Origin: Marvania coccoides
Taxonomy: Eukaryota > Chlorophyta > Trebouxiophyceae > Chlorellales > Chlorellaceae
Assembly: GCA_963854735.1 (NCBI GenBank)
Contig: OY978099.1
Location: forward strand, 682,001-746,000
Direction: 5' to 3'
Length of the DNA: 64,000 nt
Shown: positions 12,381 to 22,668 of the stretch, piece after piece
Numbering within the stretch: position 1 is the stretch's first letter
Layout of the letters: every line of letters begins with the position of its first letter
Notes under the pieces: generated by a model
The model's database searches: none
Seen by the model: the letters and a program-made list of their open reading frames with translations, nothing else
What the model was told of the DNA's origin: nothing
Made by a program: the position numbers and the translations under genes

Positions 12381-14369
12381 TCAGTACGGCGGCGGCGGTT
12401 GTGGCCACTGCGGCTGCTGTTGCCAAGCAGGCGGAGGGGGCGGCGGCGACCCATAATCATACTGCTGCTGCTGCTGTGGTGGCGGGGCAGCTGCTGGAGC
12501 TGCTGCTACACCCACAGGGTCGTACGGCGCGTAAGTCTGCTGCGGCACAGAAGAATAGTCCATAAGAGGTGGCGGCGCGCCAGCGGGAGGCTGCTGCTCC
12601 TGCTGTGGAGGCGGTGGGTAGGCCGGCGCGGGGTGCTGCTGGTACTGTGGCGCCGTAGCATATTGGCCAGAATAGTCAGGCTGGGGCTGCTGGTAGACAT
12701 ACTGCTGCTGAGAGTAGCCTTGCGGGGGCGGGGGCGCCCACTGCTGCTGCGGTTGCTGTTGCAGCGGCGGAGGCGCCTGCTGTGTCCCCCAACTGCCGTA
12801 GTAGCTCTGCGCTGGCTCCACGGCAGCGTATTGCTGTGGAGGAGGGTGCTGCTGAGGCGGCGGCGCAGGGGGCTGTTGCTGCTGCTGCTGCTGCTGGTAC
12901 CAATGCTGTGGGGGCATTGGCGGTGGCGGTGCCGCTCCTGGAGCCGCATACTGCTGCTGCTGCTGCGGGGCCGATGGCGGCTGCCCGTATGTATTATACA
13001 CCCCCTGCAGCGCTCCTACTGTCGAAATGTCTGGCGGTTGCGGCGGCAACGCAGGCTGCGGCTCTGTCGCGGCAGACGCTACAGGCTTGGCAAGGTAGGA
13101 GCCGAACGCCTTTGACACAGGCAGCGGTGCGGCGGCAGTTGGGGGTCTAGGCCCCATTCCAGGGCGCCCGTGCAGACCCAGCAGCCTGCCAGTCCTGGGG
13201 CCACCTTTTTCCAAGGTCTCCCTCTCCTGCTCCCTTCCTATCACGGCAGGCAGCACCGGCACCTGCGCTTCTCTCTCCCGCTCTCTGCTGCCTTGAAAAT
13301 AAGGCTCGGTCCACCCCCTCTCCTCCCGCACGTCCAGCATCTGCCCCTCCAGAGTCTGTTGCTGTGGTGGCGGCGGCGGAGGTGATGCCAGCTTGGCCGC
13401 AGCAAAACCCACAAAATCTGCAACAGGGCCCTCATCCACTGTCTCCTCCCGCTCCTCCATGCACTCCCCTTCCTCGACCTCCTTCTGGTGCTGCTGCGCT
13501 TCCTCCAATTCACCACCGCCACCGCCGCCGCCGTTTTCTTCTTCTTTCGCTGTTGCCTCTTCTTCCATGTCTTCAGCCAGCGCTGCAAAGTAGCGCTGCG
13601 AGGGGGTGGAAGAGGAGGATGACCCCCGCATTTCCGCGCGCGCAGCCTCGATCGTGGCCGCGTTGTGCGCCTTGTGGCACTCCCGCATTGAGTGGGAGTA
13701 TGAGCCGCAGTTGAAGCACCGCTGGCTGATGCGCATGCGCTTGGCGTGCTGCTGCTGCGAGGCGATGACCGGCCCAGGCAGGCTCCCCCCCTCCCCCGCC
13801 GTTGCATCAGCGCCAGGGGCGGGCAAAATGAGGCGGGGGCCTCTGTGGTTGTTTCCGCTGGTTGTTCTTTTGCCGAGAGGGTAGTCTAACGCTCGGGTGT
13901 AGGTAGGGACGTCTCCCGAGCTCTCGTACTTGACGTTGAACCACATTGTCTTTGAGGGCAGCACGGCAGGGGGCGCTGGGCGGTCGTCAAGCACGGGGAG
14001 AGAGGTCGGCGGGAGGGAAGCGGTGGTAAAAGGTTCGAACTGGACCGACCCAGAGAAGACCTCCGGGGGGCGGTAGCCCTGCGGAAACTTGCCGGCATGC
14101 CAGACGGAAAATTTCTGCATGGCCTTGACCAAGGCATCGCGGCTTTCTCTGCAAAAACGAATAAAATGGGGATTGATTTGGGTTTCGACGGAAGAAAAAT
14201 ACGTTAAAGTGAATAATGTGTGGAACTTGGTGACCTTGAATGCATCAATATGTCAGCATCAATTGACAGGGAGGAAGAATGGGAGCACGTACGCTGGCAA
14301 GTTTTTGTATTCAAGTGTGATCACTGGAGAGTCAGGCAGCAGCCTATCCTCCTCGCGCGAGCGTTTCAT
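12381..14369 (-). CDS. Zinc-knuckle (ZCCHC8-like) protein with prion-like Gln/Pro tail
   Basis: Two exons, 14293-14369 and 12381-14148, giving 614 residues. The start MKRSREEDRLLPDSPVITLE leads into a short conserved-looking region (NLPAESRDALVKAMQKFSVWH). A single CCHC zinc knuckle follows (RCFNCGSYSHSMRECHKAHN), close in wording to the knuckle of plant and animal ZCCHC8 proteins, which belong to nuclear exosome targeting. The usual PSP domain after the knuckle is not evident. From about residue 260 on the chain is low complexity, and the last 230 residues are almost all Gln, Pro, Ala and Tyr. The RNA-surveillance role is an inference from the knuckle alone. Its start region is shared head-to-head with the glycosyltransferase gene. 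Confidence 0.65.
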
Positions 14370-14786
14370 GGCATGAAGTATGATTTATTTCAACATAAAG
14401 GCCATGAAATCATGCGAAATGAGGGAGCAAAATGCGATGCAGCACAGCACGGGGAGTTGGTTGCTTTCTGGTTTTGGGTCCAGAAGCTAGATTTTTTTTT
14501 TTTTTTGCTGTAGATGGATTCTTGGAGGATAAGATACGTGTATTGACGAGCACACGGGTTTCTGTGAACCCCTTTTTTTTATAGCAATGTGTCGTCCTTG
14601 ATTTTTATCAGAGTTCTCGTCTCCAATTGACGCAAACGTTGAGCCTTTCGTGATTTGATATGCCCTTCAAACATTCCTGAGGTCGAGAAAAACTCGTTTT
14701 GTTCTCAATTCTATTTGTGTGGGGAAAATACAGTCGTTGTTGTCGTCGTTCCTTATATCTTTTTATTTTTTTAAATCGTGCTAGCA
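14370..14786. promoter_or_regulatory. Divergent intergenic region between zinc-knuckle and glycosyltransferase genes
   Basis: This 417-base AT-rich gap separates two start codons on opposite strands and presumably holds both promoters. At about 14565-14580 there is a small hairpin (GGGTT/AACCC) followed by eight T residues, which could look like a Pol III stop, but no recognisable small RNA precedes it. No conserved coding frame is visible. Confidence 0.35.
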
Positions 14787-16385
14787 ATGGGGCGCCCAAG
14801 ATTTTGCGTTTTATTCTTCTTCATTCTGCTGCCTTCAGCAGCGCTGTACATATTCATGAGCGAGGACGACGGCAGCGCCAGCGACCCCGGCACCGGCAGA
14901 GGCGCAGCTGCGAAGCAAATTATCTCTGAGGCGTACGCCCGTTTGGCCAGCACCGTTGCTCCCGCACCAATCAAGCGTAAATGGCTGTTGTACTACACAA
15001 TCGGTGGGACGAACGTGAGCTACATTGAGCTCCTTCGCTTTCAGATCTCCACCCTCCGCTCCTTTCCTGAAAACGACGATGTCAAAATGGTTGTCCTTGC
15101 GGACCGCAATTTTACGCTGCATGCACGCAAGACCCTTCCATTGGGCGTGTCGATCATTCATTACGACGACAGGAAAATGGCTCAAAATTGCGCCGCAGCA
15201 ACGCCCTCTGAGTGTCGCAAGATTTACGCGAGCATGCGGAAGACCAAGCCCTTTGATTTGATCCCCAACATCACCCAGTACGACGCAGTGCTGTATTTGG
15301 ATGCGGACATGGTGGTTGCAGGCTCGCTGCTGCCGATATTCGAAACGATAGCCAAGCTGCCTGGCAAGCTGCACGTGAAGGCTGCGTTGGATGGTGGCTC
15401 CTCAGAGTCGGTGCACAGCAGCCCGTTGTGGGGCAACGGCGACTACACCCCTGATGAACTGAGTTCATTAGCGAGCAATGACGTGAAAGTGTTTGGTACG
15501 GGGCAGTTTGGATTTGTGCCTGATGACGAGATAGAGTACCATTTTGGCGCGCTGAACAAAGCGATCGCCGCCCACGGCAACAAGCCCCACCACTTTGAGC
15601 AGTCCCACATGAACCGGTACTTTAACCCCCGGCTCCTCACTGTCGATGATTTGGAGTTCTTCGTTGGGTACACCAACGCCGACATCGAGTGGGCGCCGCT
15701 CATTCACCACAAGAGCCCGCACCTCAAGTACAACTTCAAGCTGGAAAACATGAAGAAAACGTGGGTGGCGGTGTTGAAACGCGGCCAGTTTGGAGGTGAC
15801 GCCTTTGGAAGTTCATTCAGTTCCTACATGCCAGAGTGGCTCACCAATATCGCGGGTGGGTTGGTGCAGTCGTCACGATTTTCGCTGCACACCGTCATTT
15901 CCGCCAAGAAAATTATCGAGTTTGGGGTTCCAGACATGCGGTTTGTAGGGTACTTGTTGGATGCGCTAGCCCCCAAAACATTCTGGGTGGTGGACTCCAG
16001 AAACAGGCGCCGGCTGTACGGCCGGCTGCTGGGGGTGACCGGCATAAATTTGACAGTGACAAGTTCTCGTTCCCAGTTGCGAATTATTGGACCGCAGAGG
16101 GCAAAACTGATCCAGCAATATTGGTCAAACTTTTTGGGGCGTGTGGACTTGATTTATTTGAATTTGGACAGCATGTTGCCGTTCACCGACGTTTCTGATG
16201 CCTTGGAAGCGGGGAAGCGCATGCTGCGCCCTGGCACGGGTTTTTTGGCGGGGCAAGGGTACAACTGCAGCGAGAGCGACTTGGAGACGAATCGAAAGGC
16301 GGTGGAAGAGTTTTGCGAGGCCCATGGGCATCGTGTGTGGTACACCTTTAGCGATGCCTGTTCGAGTTTTGTGATTCGGGTGTAG
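14787..16385 (+). CDS. Type II membrane GT8-like glycosyltransferase with C-terminal methyltransferase-like domain
   Basis: Intronless, 532 residues. A cytosolic stub MGRPR is followed by one membrane anchor (about residues 6-24, FCVLFFFILLPSAALYIFM), as in Golgi type II enzymes. Residues 60-330 form a GT-A type domain: WLLYYTIGG, then MVVLADRNF, and the metal-binding DXD motif in LYLDADMVV (Asp172, Asp174). It is followed by HFEQSHMNRYF and an HHKSPHLKYNF block, which fits nucleotide-sugar transferases of the glycogenin/GT8 sort. Residues 375-532 look like a class I methyltransferase Rossmann fold (EFGVPDMRFVGYLLDAL, WVVDSRNRRRLYGRLLG, VDLIYLNLDSMLPF, LRPGTGFLAGQGYN). Whether that half binds SAM is unproven. 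The ATG at 14787 is preceded only by non-ATG codons in frame. An AATAAA motif at about 16441 may be the poly(A) signal. Confidence 0.75.
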   Translation: MGRPRFCVLFFFILLPSAALYIFMSEDDGSASDPGTGRGAAAKQIISEAYARLASTVAPAPIKRKWLLYYTIGGTNVSYIELLRFQISTLRSFPENDDVKMVVLADRNFTLHARKTLPLGVSIIHYDDRKMAQNCAAATPSECRKIYASMRKTKPFDLIPNITQYDAVLYLDADMVVAGSLLPIFETIAKLPGKLHVKAALDGGSSESVHSSPLWGNGDYTPDELSSLASNDVKVFGTGQFGFVPDDEIEYHFGALNKAIAAHGNKPHHFEQSHMNRYFNPRLLTVDDLEFFVGYTNADIEWAPLIHHKSPHLKYNFKLENMKKTWVAVLKRGQFGGDAFGSSFSSYMPEWLTNIAGGLVQSSRFSLHTVISAKKIIEFGVPDMRFVGYLLDALAPKTFWVVDSRNRRRLYGRLLGVTGINLTVTSSRSQLRIIGPQRAKLIQQYWSNFLGRVDLIYLNLDSMLPFTDVSDALEAGKRMLRPGTGFLAGQGYNCSESDLETNRKAVEEFCEAHGHRVWYTFSDACSSFVIRV

Positions 16386-16951
16386 CCCCCCCTTCCACCT
16401 TCGTCCCACCCGGACCGGGGGAATGGGGGAGTTAGTAGTCAATAAATTCCTTTCCTTTTGTATTGTGATTCTTCTGTTTATTTTCGAGTAGAAAGCTCGA
16501 CGAATTCATATGCCCAATAAGCACCGAGGATAATTAAGCCCAGTCAGATTTCTCAACAGACTCGACGAATGAATGTTTTCGTTGCTCATGCAAGTATCTG
16601 AGCAACGATGGCGACTTTTTTTAACAGTGAAATTAATGAACAAGAGCACGGGGAGGGGATGCATAGCATGAAATCAGCTGCATCAAATGGCCGGTTTCCA
16701 CGTCGTAACTTTTCATACATACATTTACAAACCATTTTAGTATTGATCAACAGTGATATTTACGGGCGCCGCAGGGACTCAGACGTTATGTCATTGAAAA
16801 CTTTCCATAAAATAAAAGTAAATTAATAAAAAACTCTGCAGCATTTTCAGAAGGGACTGCAGCTGAGTATCTTGGTGCAGTGAAATAAAATATTCGGTGA
16901 ATTTTCAAGATGATAAACTAAGAAAGAAAATGATGAGCGATGATAGGCATA
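16386..16951. other. Convergent intergenic region with a short insertion element
   Basis: This 566-base AT-rich gap lies between the stop codons of the glycosyltransferase and Hint genes. It holds the longest copy of the dispersed short insertion (16506-16560). A 72-codon open frame at 16608-16826 shows no domain and no flanking splice logic, so I do not call it a gene. Confidence 0.5.
16496..16570 (-). repeat. Short insertion unit, copy A, with 10-base direct repeats
   Basis: On the minus strand a 55-base unit (16506-16560) ends in GGGCATATGA and is bounded by the identical 10-mer CTCGACGAAT at 16496-16505 and 16561-16570 (plus-strand reading). Its last part is identical over 32 bases to copy B at 25733-25764. 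This is the longest copy. The arrangement of one fixed 3' end, a variable 5' end and flanking duplications looks like 5'-truncated retroposition. Confidence 0.6.
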
Positions 16952-18337
16952 TCACATATTGCTGTGTACACGAGCCTGAGGCTCCGGAAACAGGTATGAA
17001 GGAACAGCCACAATGCCTCTGGCCATCATTCCAAGCATTCCTTCATTTTTGGAAAGCTCCAGAAGACTGATGATCAGCTGCGAGCAACTTTTTTCCAGCC
17101 GGCTGTTGTGGATGGCCTCCATAGCGCTAGGTGCCAGTTTGTACATCCACCGAATGAATGCAGTGAAATGATGCATGCGATTTTCTTCGCCCATCAAATC
17201 GTTGTAGACAGAGGCAGCAACGCCATCAACCAAAATCGTGCCAGACAGCGTGAAAGGATTGATGAGACCGCGCTCCACGGACAAGCGCACATCAGTAATG
17301 TTTGAAAGAATTAAGCGATTGATGCTTTCATCCCAGACCCACACAGCGTGACCTATCTCGACACGACCTGCAGAAGAAAAGTCAAAGAAGGATGAATAGA
17401 ATGAAGGATAGAAGCAGCGTACATACAGACTTCCCAAAGGCAGAAGATTAATGAAAAAATTCAATATTATTTCATCAACACAAGCAATTTTCAACAAATC
17501 CGAGAAATGCATTAAAAATTAGTGCATTTTGGCGTATTTTTGCTTACCAGCGGGCACAGCCGTCCTCCCTTGCCAAGATCCTCCGAACCCATTTGCAATG
17601 TAAATATAATGGTCGGGCGTAGCTGTGATGGTATTTCCATTCGTTGTTTCGATAACAACGTTTTGAGAGTGTTTCTGTGGAAGATAATGGGCAAAGCCAT
17701 ACACTGTTGACGGAACAACTTCACCGCCAACGACAGAAAGAACTTTTTCTCCAATAGAAACATCAGCAATAGAACGAATAGAGCCATCAGCCATAAAAAC
17801 AGTGGATTTGGCTGGAAAACAGCCTGCAAAACCTCCGCCGCCATCATCAACACCGCCGCCATCATCTTGGCTTTTGGCGAATTGAACGCCTTTGGCGTAT
17901 AATTGTTGGCAACAAACAGCACATCCACCTCCCGTAAAAAACTTGAGAACTTTATCACTAACACCTGCTGTCTTCAACTTTATGCCTGCCATTATGGAGC
18001 ATGCAGCTGCGCAAGAGCAGTCTTCTAGACCGCGTTCAATTGACTTTAATATCTCGTACACGCATTTACCGGCATCATAGCCTGGTATTTCGATGAGCGC
18101 GGTCAATCCTTCTAACACAAACTCTCCGGTCCATCCACTGCTCTGGGAAAATTCCAACGTGACGCCTCTGCTGGCGAGATAAACGCCGTCTTTTGAGAAA
18201 CAACTACCATCGGCAGCATACCCATTTTCGCAAATAAGGGCGACCTGAAGTCTGCGACCTCCAGCACTAGTGCTTCTGCATAAAGTGAGAATCGACATAA
18301 ATTGAACCAAAAGGACCCATCTTATCGTTCCAAACAT
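16952..18337 (-). CDS. Secreted Hedgehog-type Hint (Hog) autoprocessing protein
   Basis: Two exons, 17548-18337 and 16952-17367, giving 401 residues. A signal peptide is likely (residues 1-25, MFGTIRWVLLVQFMSILTLC...). Residues 26-150 form a cysteine-rich domain I do not recognise; a Gly/Asp linker follows. The Hint domain opens at GCFPAKSTVFMADGS with the nucleophile Cys173 after Gly172, as in Hedgehog proteins, and continues with IADVSIGEKVLS. It carries the TxxH motif in TATPDHYIYIANG (Thr240, His243) and ends around NPFTLSGTILVDGVAASVY. About 80 further residues follow, as in Hog sterol-recognition tails. In this family Cys attacks the Gly-Cys bond and the N-terminal part is released, in animals joined to cholesterol. 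Base composition is clearly more AT-rich than the neighbours. An intein or bacterial-type Hint is less likely because of the GCF start and the lack of a C-terminal Asn. Confidence 0.85.
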
Positions 18338-18777
18338 GTTGGGAACGTTGAGAGAAAGCGAAAATATTAAATAGAAGTCGTGTTTTAGGGATACGTTTTA
18401 TGTTGAAATGGTATAAGCTCTTATTTATCATTGTCATCAAAGTACAATGCAGGTACATCAGCCGTCACTCCTCCTTCAAATATAATATAAAGGCAGAAGG
18501 GATGTTAAATAGTCTAAATCATTTCCACGTCTTTGCTGCACTATGGTTTGGAGCTCTTTGGAATTGTTGCAGAAATGTCATGATCGAATGAATGCCTGTG
18601 CCGCTCTTTGTCTAGCTTTAAAAAATAAAAATAAAAATAATGATAAAAATATGTAAACCAAAGGCATCAGAGTGCCGCCTCGCGACCCTCCCAAGCACCC
18701 CAATTTCTCATCTCATCCACTCCCATCGTGTTGCTTTTCCTCGAAATCGGCGACCTACTTCCCCCCATCGCTCATCA
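18338..18777. promoter_or_regulatory. Divergent intergenic region between Hint and flavin-reductase genes
   Basis: This 440-base AT-rich gap lies between two divergent start codons and should contain both promoters. An in-frame upstream ATG for the flavin-reductase gene occurs at about 18640, so part of this region could be coding for a longer N-terminal extension. I see no RNA gene. Confidence 0.35.
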
Positions 18778-19519
18778 ATGTCGCCAATTGTCGCTGCAGC
18801 AACCCAGGACCTCCCTCCGCCCACTCCAGACCCCGCCAAGCCCCCTTACGCCAGCCTCAGCACCCCCGTCTACTCGCTCTCCACCACAGACGCCCAGGGC
18901 GGCCACTCCACCATCAATCTGATGACCTACGCCTCAGCGGTGTCCATAATCCCACGGCTATATGCCGTCAGCCTCTACCGCGGCACCCTCTCGCACAAAA
19001 ATATGCTGGAATCGGGGGAAGGCGTCCTTCAGGTGCTGCACTATTTCTTATTTGCATGCAGAGGTCTATGCACATATACTCCTTTTCTATTCGATATTGA
19101 AGCAGCGTTATCTCTTGCGCTCATCAATGGTAAACACAATGCAAGCGCATGCATTCTTTCCCTACCAAAAAATAAATAAAAAATTCAAAATATTCCCACA
19201 GATTCTAGGCACCCACCACGCCCCGCTGTTCGAGCTCCTCGGCAAGCAAAGCGGCCGCAGCGTGGACAAACTGGCGGAGCTGCGCCAGCGTGGGGTCCCC
19301 GTGGTCGACTACGCTGGCCCCACAGCCGAAAGGCAAGGCAAAAAGTGGGCGGTGCTGGCCGATTGTGTTGGCGTGATGCATTTGAAGGTTGCATCTCAGC
19401 CTGTGCACGCTGGAGACCATGACGTGGTGCTGTGCGACGTGGTAGACTTTGTGACGCTGGGAGGTGATGGCGTGGAGCCGCTCTATACCGGAATTCTTCG
19501 AGAAAAAGGCTACATGTGA
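18778..19519 (+). CDS. Flavin-reductase-like FMN-binding split-barrel protein
   Basis: Two exons, 18778-19032 and 19202-19519, giving 190 residues. The block GGHSTINLMTYASAVSIIP, then LYAVSLYRGTLSHKNMLES, matches the N-terminal strands of flavin-reductase-like split barrels, where the Thr/Ser-rich loop holds FMN phosphate. Exon 2 supplies VPVVDYAGPTAERQGKKW, then ADCVGVMHLKV and a DHDVVLCDVVDF strand near the end, also typical. These proteins reduce or carry flavin; the physiological substrate is unknown. I chose the ATG at 18778. An in-frame ATG about 138 bases upstream would add a basic, Ser/Pro-rich extension that could be a transit peptide, so the true N-terminus is open. It converges on the next gene, 144 bases away. 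Confidence 0.75.
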
Positions 19520-19663
19520 ACGTCGGTTTGTATTATTATGTTTTTCTAGTGTTATGGAGTGAATAACTTTTCAGTTTTAATACGGTTAAGAAAAAATAAC
19601 GATGTTAAAATTTTGTATGTTCTGCAACAAATTTCAATTTATAAAAAATCGCCGTCAAAACCA

Positions 19664-20974
19664 TCATCGCCCTGCTGCCAGGTCAGCGAAGACCCCCTTC
19701 GCTCTCTCCTCCATCTCTTTCACTGCATCGACAAATAAAACAGAAGAATGGAATAAAATAAATGTTTTTCACATTGTATTTGAAGCAAAACAAGAGCATC
19801 CCGGCGATAAGGGCAACCAAATTATGTTAAAAGTAGCAGAGACAACGACTCACGGTACTCTGCCTGCACGCGCTGGGCGTAGCTGCCGCTGCTCAGCCCC
19901 AGCACCACCGCCTCCATCCGCCGCTGCAGCGCCTCGAAGAAAGAAAGCTCAGAAATTTCGCCCGCCTGTGCCCTCCTTCTGATCACCCCAGCCCACTTCC
20001 CTTCGTCCTCTGCTATCAATTCAGCCACCAGGGAGTCCGCGGGCGACGCAGCGGAGCCATCCCCCAGCGACAGCGCCCGCGAAGCGTACAGCTGCAGCAC
20101 TTTTTGAAGGATCGTGACCATGCCATCCAGGTTGTCGTCCGACGATTTCCTAATCCTGCAATATGCATCGCAACAAGAAAGAAAGACGTGGATTCATTTG
20201 GAGTTGTTATACTCGTGTAATTCAGCATTAAAAAACAACTCGGTGCATTAATGGAAAGGGAATTTGGCGACTCAAAACTATATTATATTATATTATACTC
20301 GAGGGATATAAACCTTCCATTTCTCACCAGGCAAAGCAGTTGGACAGCAGGGCCTCGTCCACGTGGTCAGCACGTGCCTCCAGCGCAGCGCGCATCGCAG
20401 TGATCTTTTCCTCCGCCAGCGGCACCTTCCACTCCCCCGTGCGCTCGTCCGCTGCCGCCTTCAAAATTTCTTGCAGCACCGTGGCGGAATCGTTGAGCTG
20501 CTCGTTAGTGCGCTTGATCATGGCGTCCAGCAGCTGCATCACCACCTTGGCCAGCCCCGCCAGGCGCTCCTTCTCCTCCTCCTCGGCTGCAGAGTCGGTG
20601 CGGGTGGCCAGGCGCAGCCAGAACCGCTGATCAAAACTCATCATGTTCTCAGCCACCTTTTGAGTGAGGTCGTTAGCGTCGGTGGCGGTCAGCAGCAGGT
20701 CGATGAGCTCGTCCAGCGCAGCGGTCTCTGCCAGGCCGGGCAGGGCAGCAGCCCCGCTCTCGCCTGCTCCGCCGGCGGCGGCCCGGAGGGAGAGGTGGGG
20801 GCGAGACAGGGGGGGGGCGCGGCGGCATTGTCGCGCAGCGATAAATGCAGGGGCTGGGGGGCGGGCCGCGGCTTGGAGCAGGCTGCTGCGGCAGGCTGTG
20901 GAGGTGCTCACACGCAGATGTGATGAAAGGCACGGCATTGTGGCAGGGAGGCGTCTGGGCCCTTTTGATGTCAA
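19664..20974 (-). CDS. Probable plastid-targeted protein of unknown function
   Basis: Three exons, 20328-20974, 19854-20155 and 19664-19722, giving 335 residues. The first 70 residues are rich in Ser, Ala, Arg and Pro and poor in acid, as in chloroplast transit peptides. The mature part is helical: ALDELIDLLLTATDANDLTQKVAENM, EKERLAGLAKVVMQLLDAMIKRTNEQLN, then SNCFAWIRKSSDDNLDGMVTIL and a last short exon ending VFADLAAGR. No catalytic motif is visible, and I do not recognise the family; the wording suggests a conserved algal/plant plastid protein. A second ATG at 20938 is an alternative start. The gene is divergent from CSN5, with 215 bases between start codons. Confidence 0.7.
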
Positions 20975-21189
20975 GATCCCAGTGTTGAGGTAAAGATTAA
21001 TGGCGAATTTGAGTAAACACGACGAAGATCAAGCTGCGAAGTGGAATTTTCTTGTTTAATAATAATGTGAATATTTTAGTGTGGCAACCACCTCGGAGCT
21101 CGCCGACATTTTGAAGATTATTTTTTCGACAAGGTTCTGCGATCGCCAGACAGCGCGCAGCCGTGCAAGGGAGCCTGCACGCAGCAAAA

Positions 21190-22668
21190 ATGACCGATGT
21201 TGCTCAAAAGCGGTGGGAGCTGGAGAACGAGGTGGCCGGGCCAGCGTCCTCCGACGTAGAAAATTTGTATAAATGGGACCCCGCAGCCTCCCGTGCCATC
21301 CAGGACGAGAAGCCATGGAGGTCCGACCCCAACCACTTCAAGCAGTAAGTGATCACAGATCAAACTTTTGGCTGGCCTGTGCGCTGCCCTAATCTTAGCT
21401 CCCCCTCTTCCCTCCCGCAGCGTCCGCATCTCCGCGCTGGCGCTGCTGAAGATGGCGATGCACGCCAAGTCGGGGGGCAACCTGGAGGTGATGGGGGTGA
21501 TGCAAGGCAAGGTGGTGGGCGACACCTTCATCGTGATGGACGCCTTTGCACTGCCGGTGGAAGGCACCGAGACCAGGGTTAACGCCCAGGCGGAAGCTTA
21601 CGAGTACATGGTCGATTTCCTGAGCACCTGCCAGGCCGCCGGCCGGCCAGAAAACGTGGTTGGGTGGTATCACTCTCACCCTGGCTACGGCTGCTGGCTG
21701 TCGGGCATCGACGTCACCACCCAGATGACCAATCAGCAGTACCAGGAGCCCTTTTTGGCGGTGGTCATTGACCCGCACCGCACCGTGGCAGCCGGCAAAG
21801 TGGAGCTCGGCGCTTTCAGGACTTACCCCGTCGGGTGAGCCCCCTTTTCTGCCCTTCGCTTCCAGCTTAAATTCTTCACAGTTTAATTACCTCTGTTACA
21901 GTATTTTCCCATCAACTTCCGCTCAAAAATATGGATTTGCAGGGGAATAGCTACCTCGAAATATTTAATTATCGCCCCCATTTTGTTCTCATTACTTCAC
22001 TCAATGCAGGCACGTCCCTCCCGACGCGGCTGCCTCCCAGTACCAGACCATCCCTCTGGACAAGATTGAGGACTTTGGGGTGCACGCCAAGCAGTACTAC
22101 CAGCTGGACGTCTCATATTTCAAGACGCCACTGGACTCGGCGCTGCTGAGCGCGCTCTGGGGCAAGTACTGGGCGGCCACGCTGTCCTCGAGCCCGCTGC
22201 TGTCGACGCGGGAGCTGGTGGAGGGGCAGCTGGGGGATGTGGCGAAGAAGATTGAGGCGGCGGCGGGGGCGGTGGGCGGTGCTGGAGGGAGGGGACGGTT
22301 CCTCATGCCCATGGCCAAGAAAGGCGAGTTTTCATGCTCAATTTTGTATATGGATGAAGGAATTTGAGGTTTCCGATGTTATTCCGGAGTTTGAAAAAAA
22401 AATAAAAAAAAATCGTTGGTGGCGTTTTTCCTTCCCCCCGCCTTTTTCTCAAGGTGTTTTTACTACCCCATGACCTGCAGGAGAGGAAAGCAAGGTGCAG
22501 CAGGCGGCGCGGGACGGCGCGGGGGTGTCCATCGAGCTGATGAAGGGCCTGTCGTCACAGATCATCAAAGAGCTGCTATTCAACCGAGGTCCGTGCAGCT
22601 GCGGGAAAGCAGGGGCGGAAAACGGGCGGCCTGGGTCCTCCGGGGCAGCAGTGCCTATGGAAACGTAG
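21190..22668 (+). CDS. CSN5: COP9 signalosome subunit 5 (CSN5/JAB1) metalloprotease
   Basis: Four exons (21190-21344, 21421-21834, 22010-22323, 22481-22668) give 356 residues, near the family norm. The JAMM metal site is complete: Glu74 in [10 protein letters not shown], and His136, His138 and Asp149 in [15 protein letters not shown]. The N-terminal sequence WELEN and IYxxDP-like lead (LYKWDPAAS), the [18 protein letters not shown] block and SYFKTPLD are typical of CSN5. CSN5 removes NEDD8 from cullins as part of the COP9 signalosome. After [12 protein letters not shown] the frame runs into a short unusual tail (CSCGKAG... to VPMET). The third intron has a GC donor (AAAG|GCGAGT). An AATAAA motif follows the stop within 10 bases. 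Confidence 0.96.

Noticed and set aside
14505..14600. A small hairpin followed by T8 as a Pol III RNA gene end
   Set aside because: No upstream promoter boxes or known small RNA sequence (U6, tRNA, 5S, SRP) can be recognised.
14659..14693. A possible fifth copy of the short insertion (ATATGCCC... minus-strand sense)
   Set aside because: Only GGGCATAT and a loose CCTCAGG match, the middle differs, and no flanking direct repeat is present.
16608..16826. A 72-codon plus-strand frame
   Set aside because: It lies in an AT-rich convergent gap, has no domain, and no supporting start or poly(A) logic.
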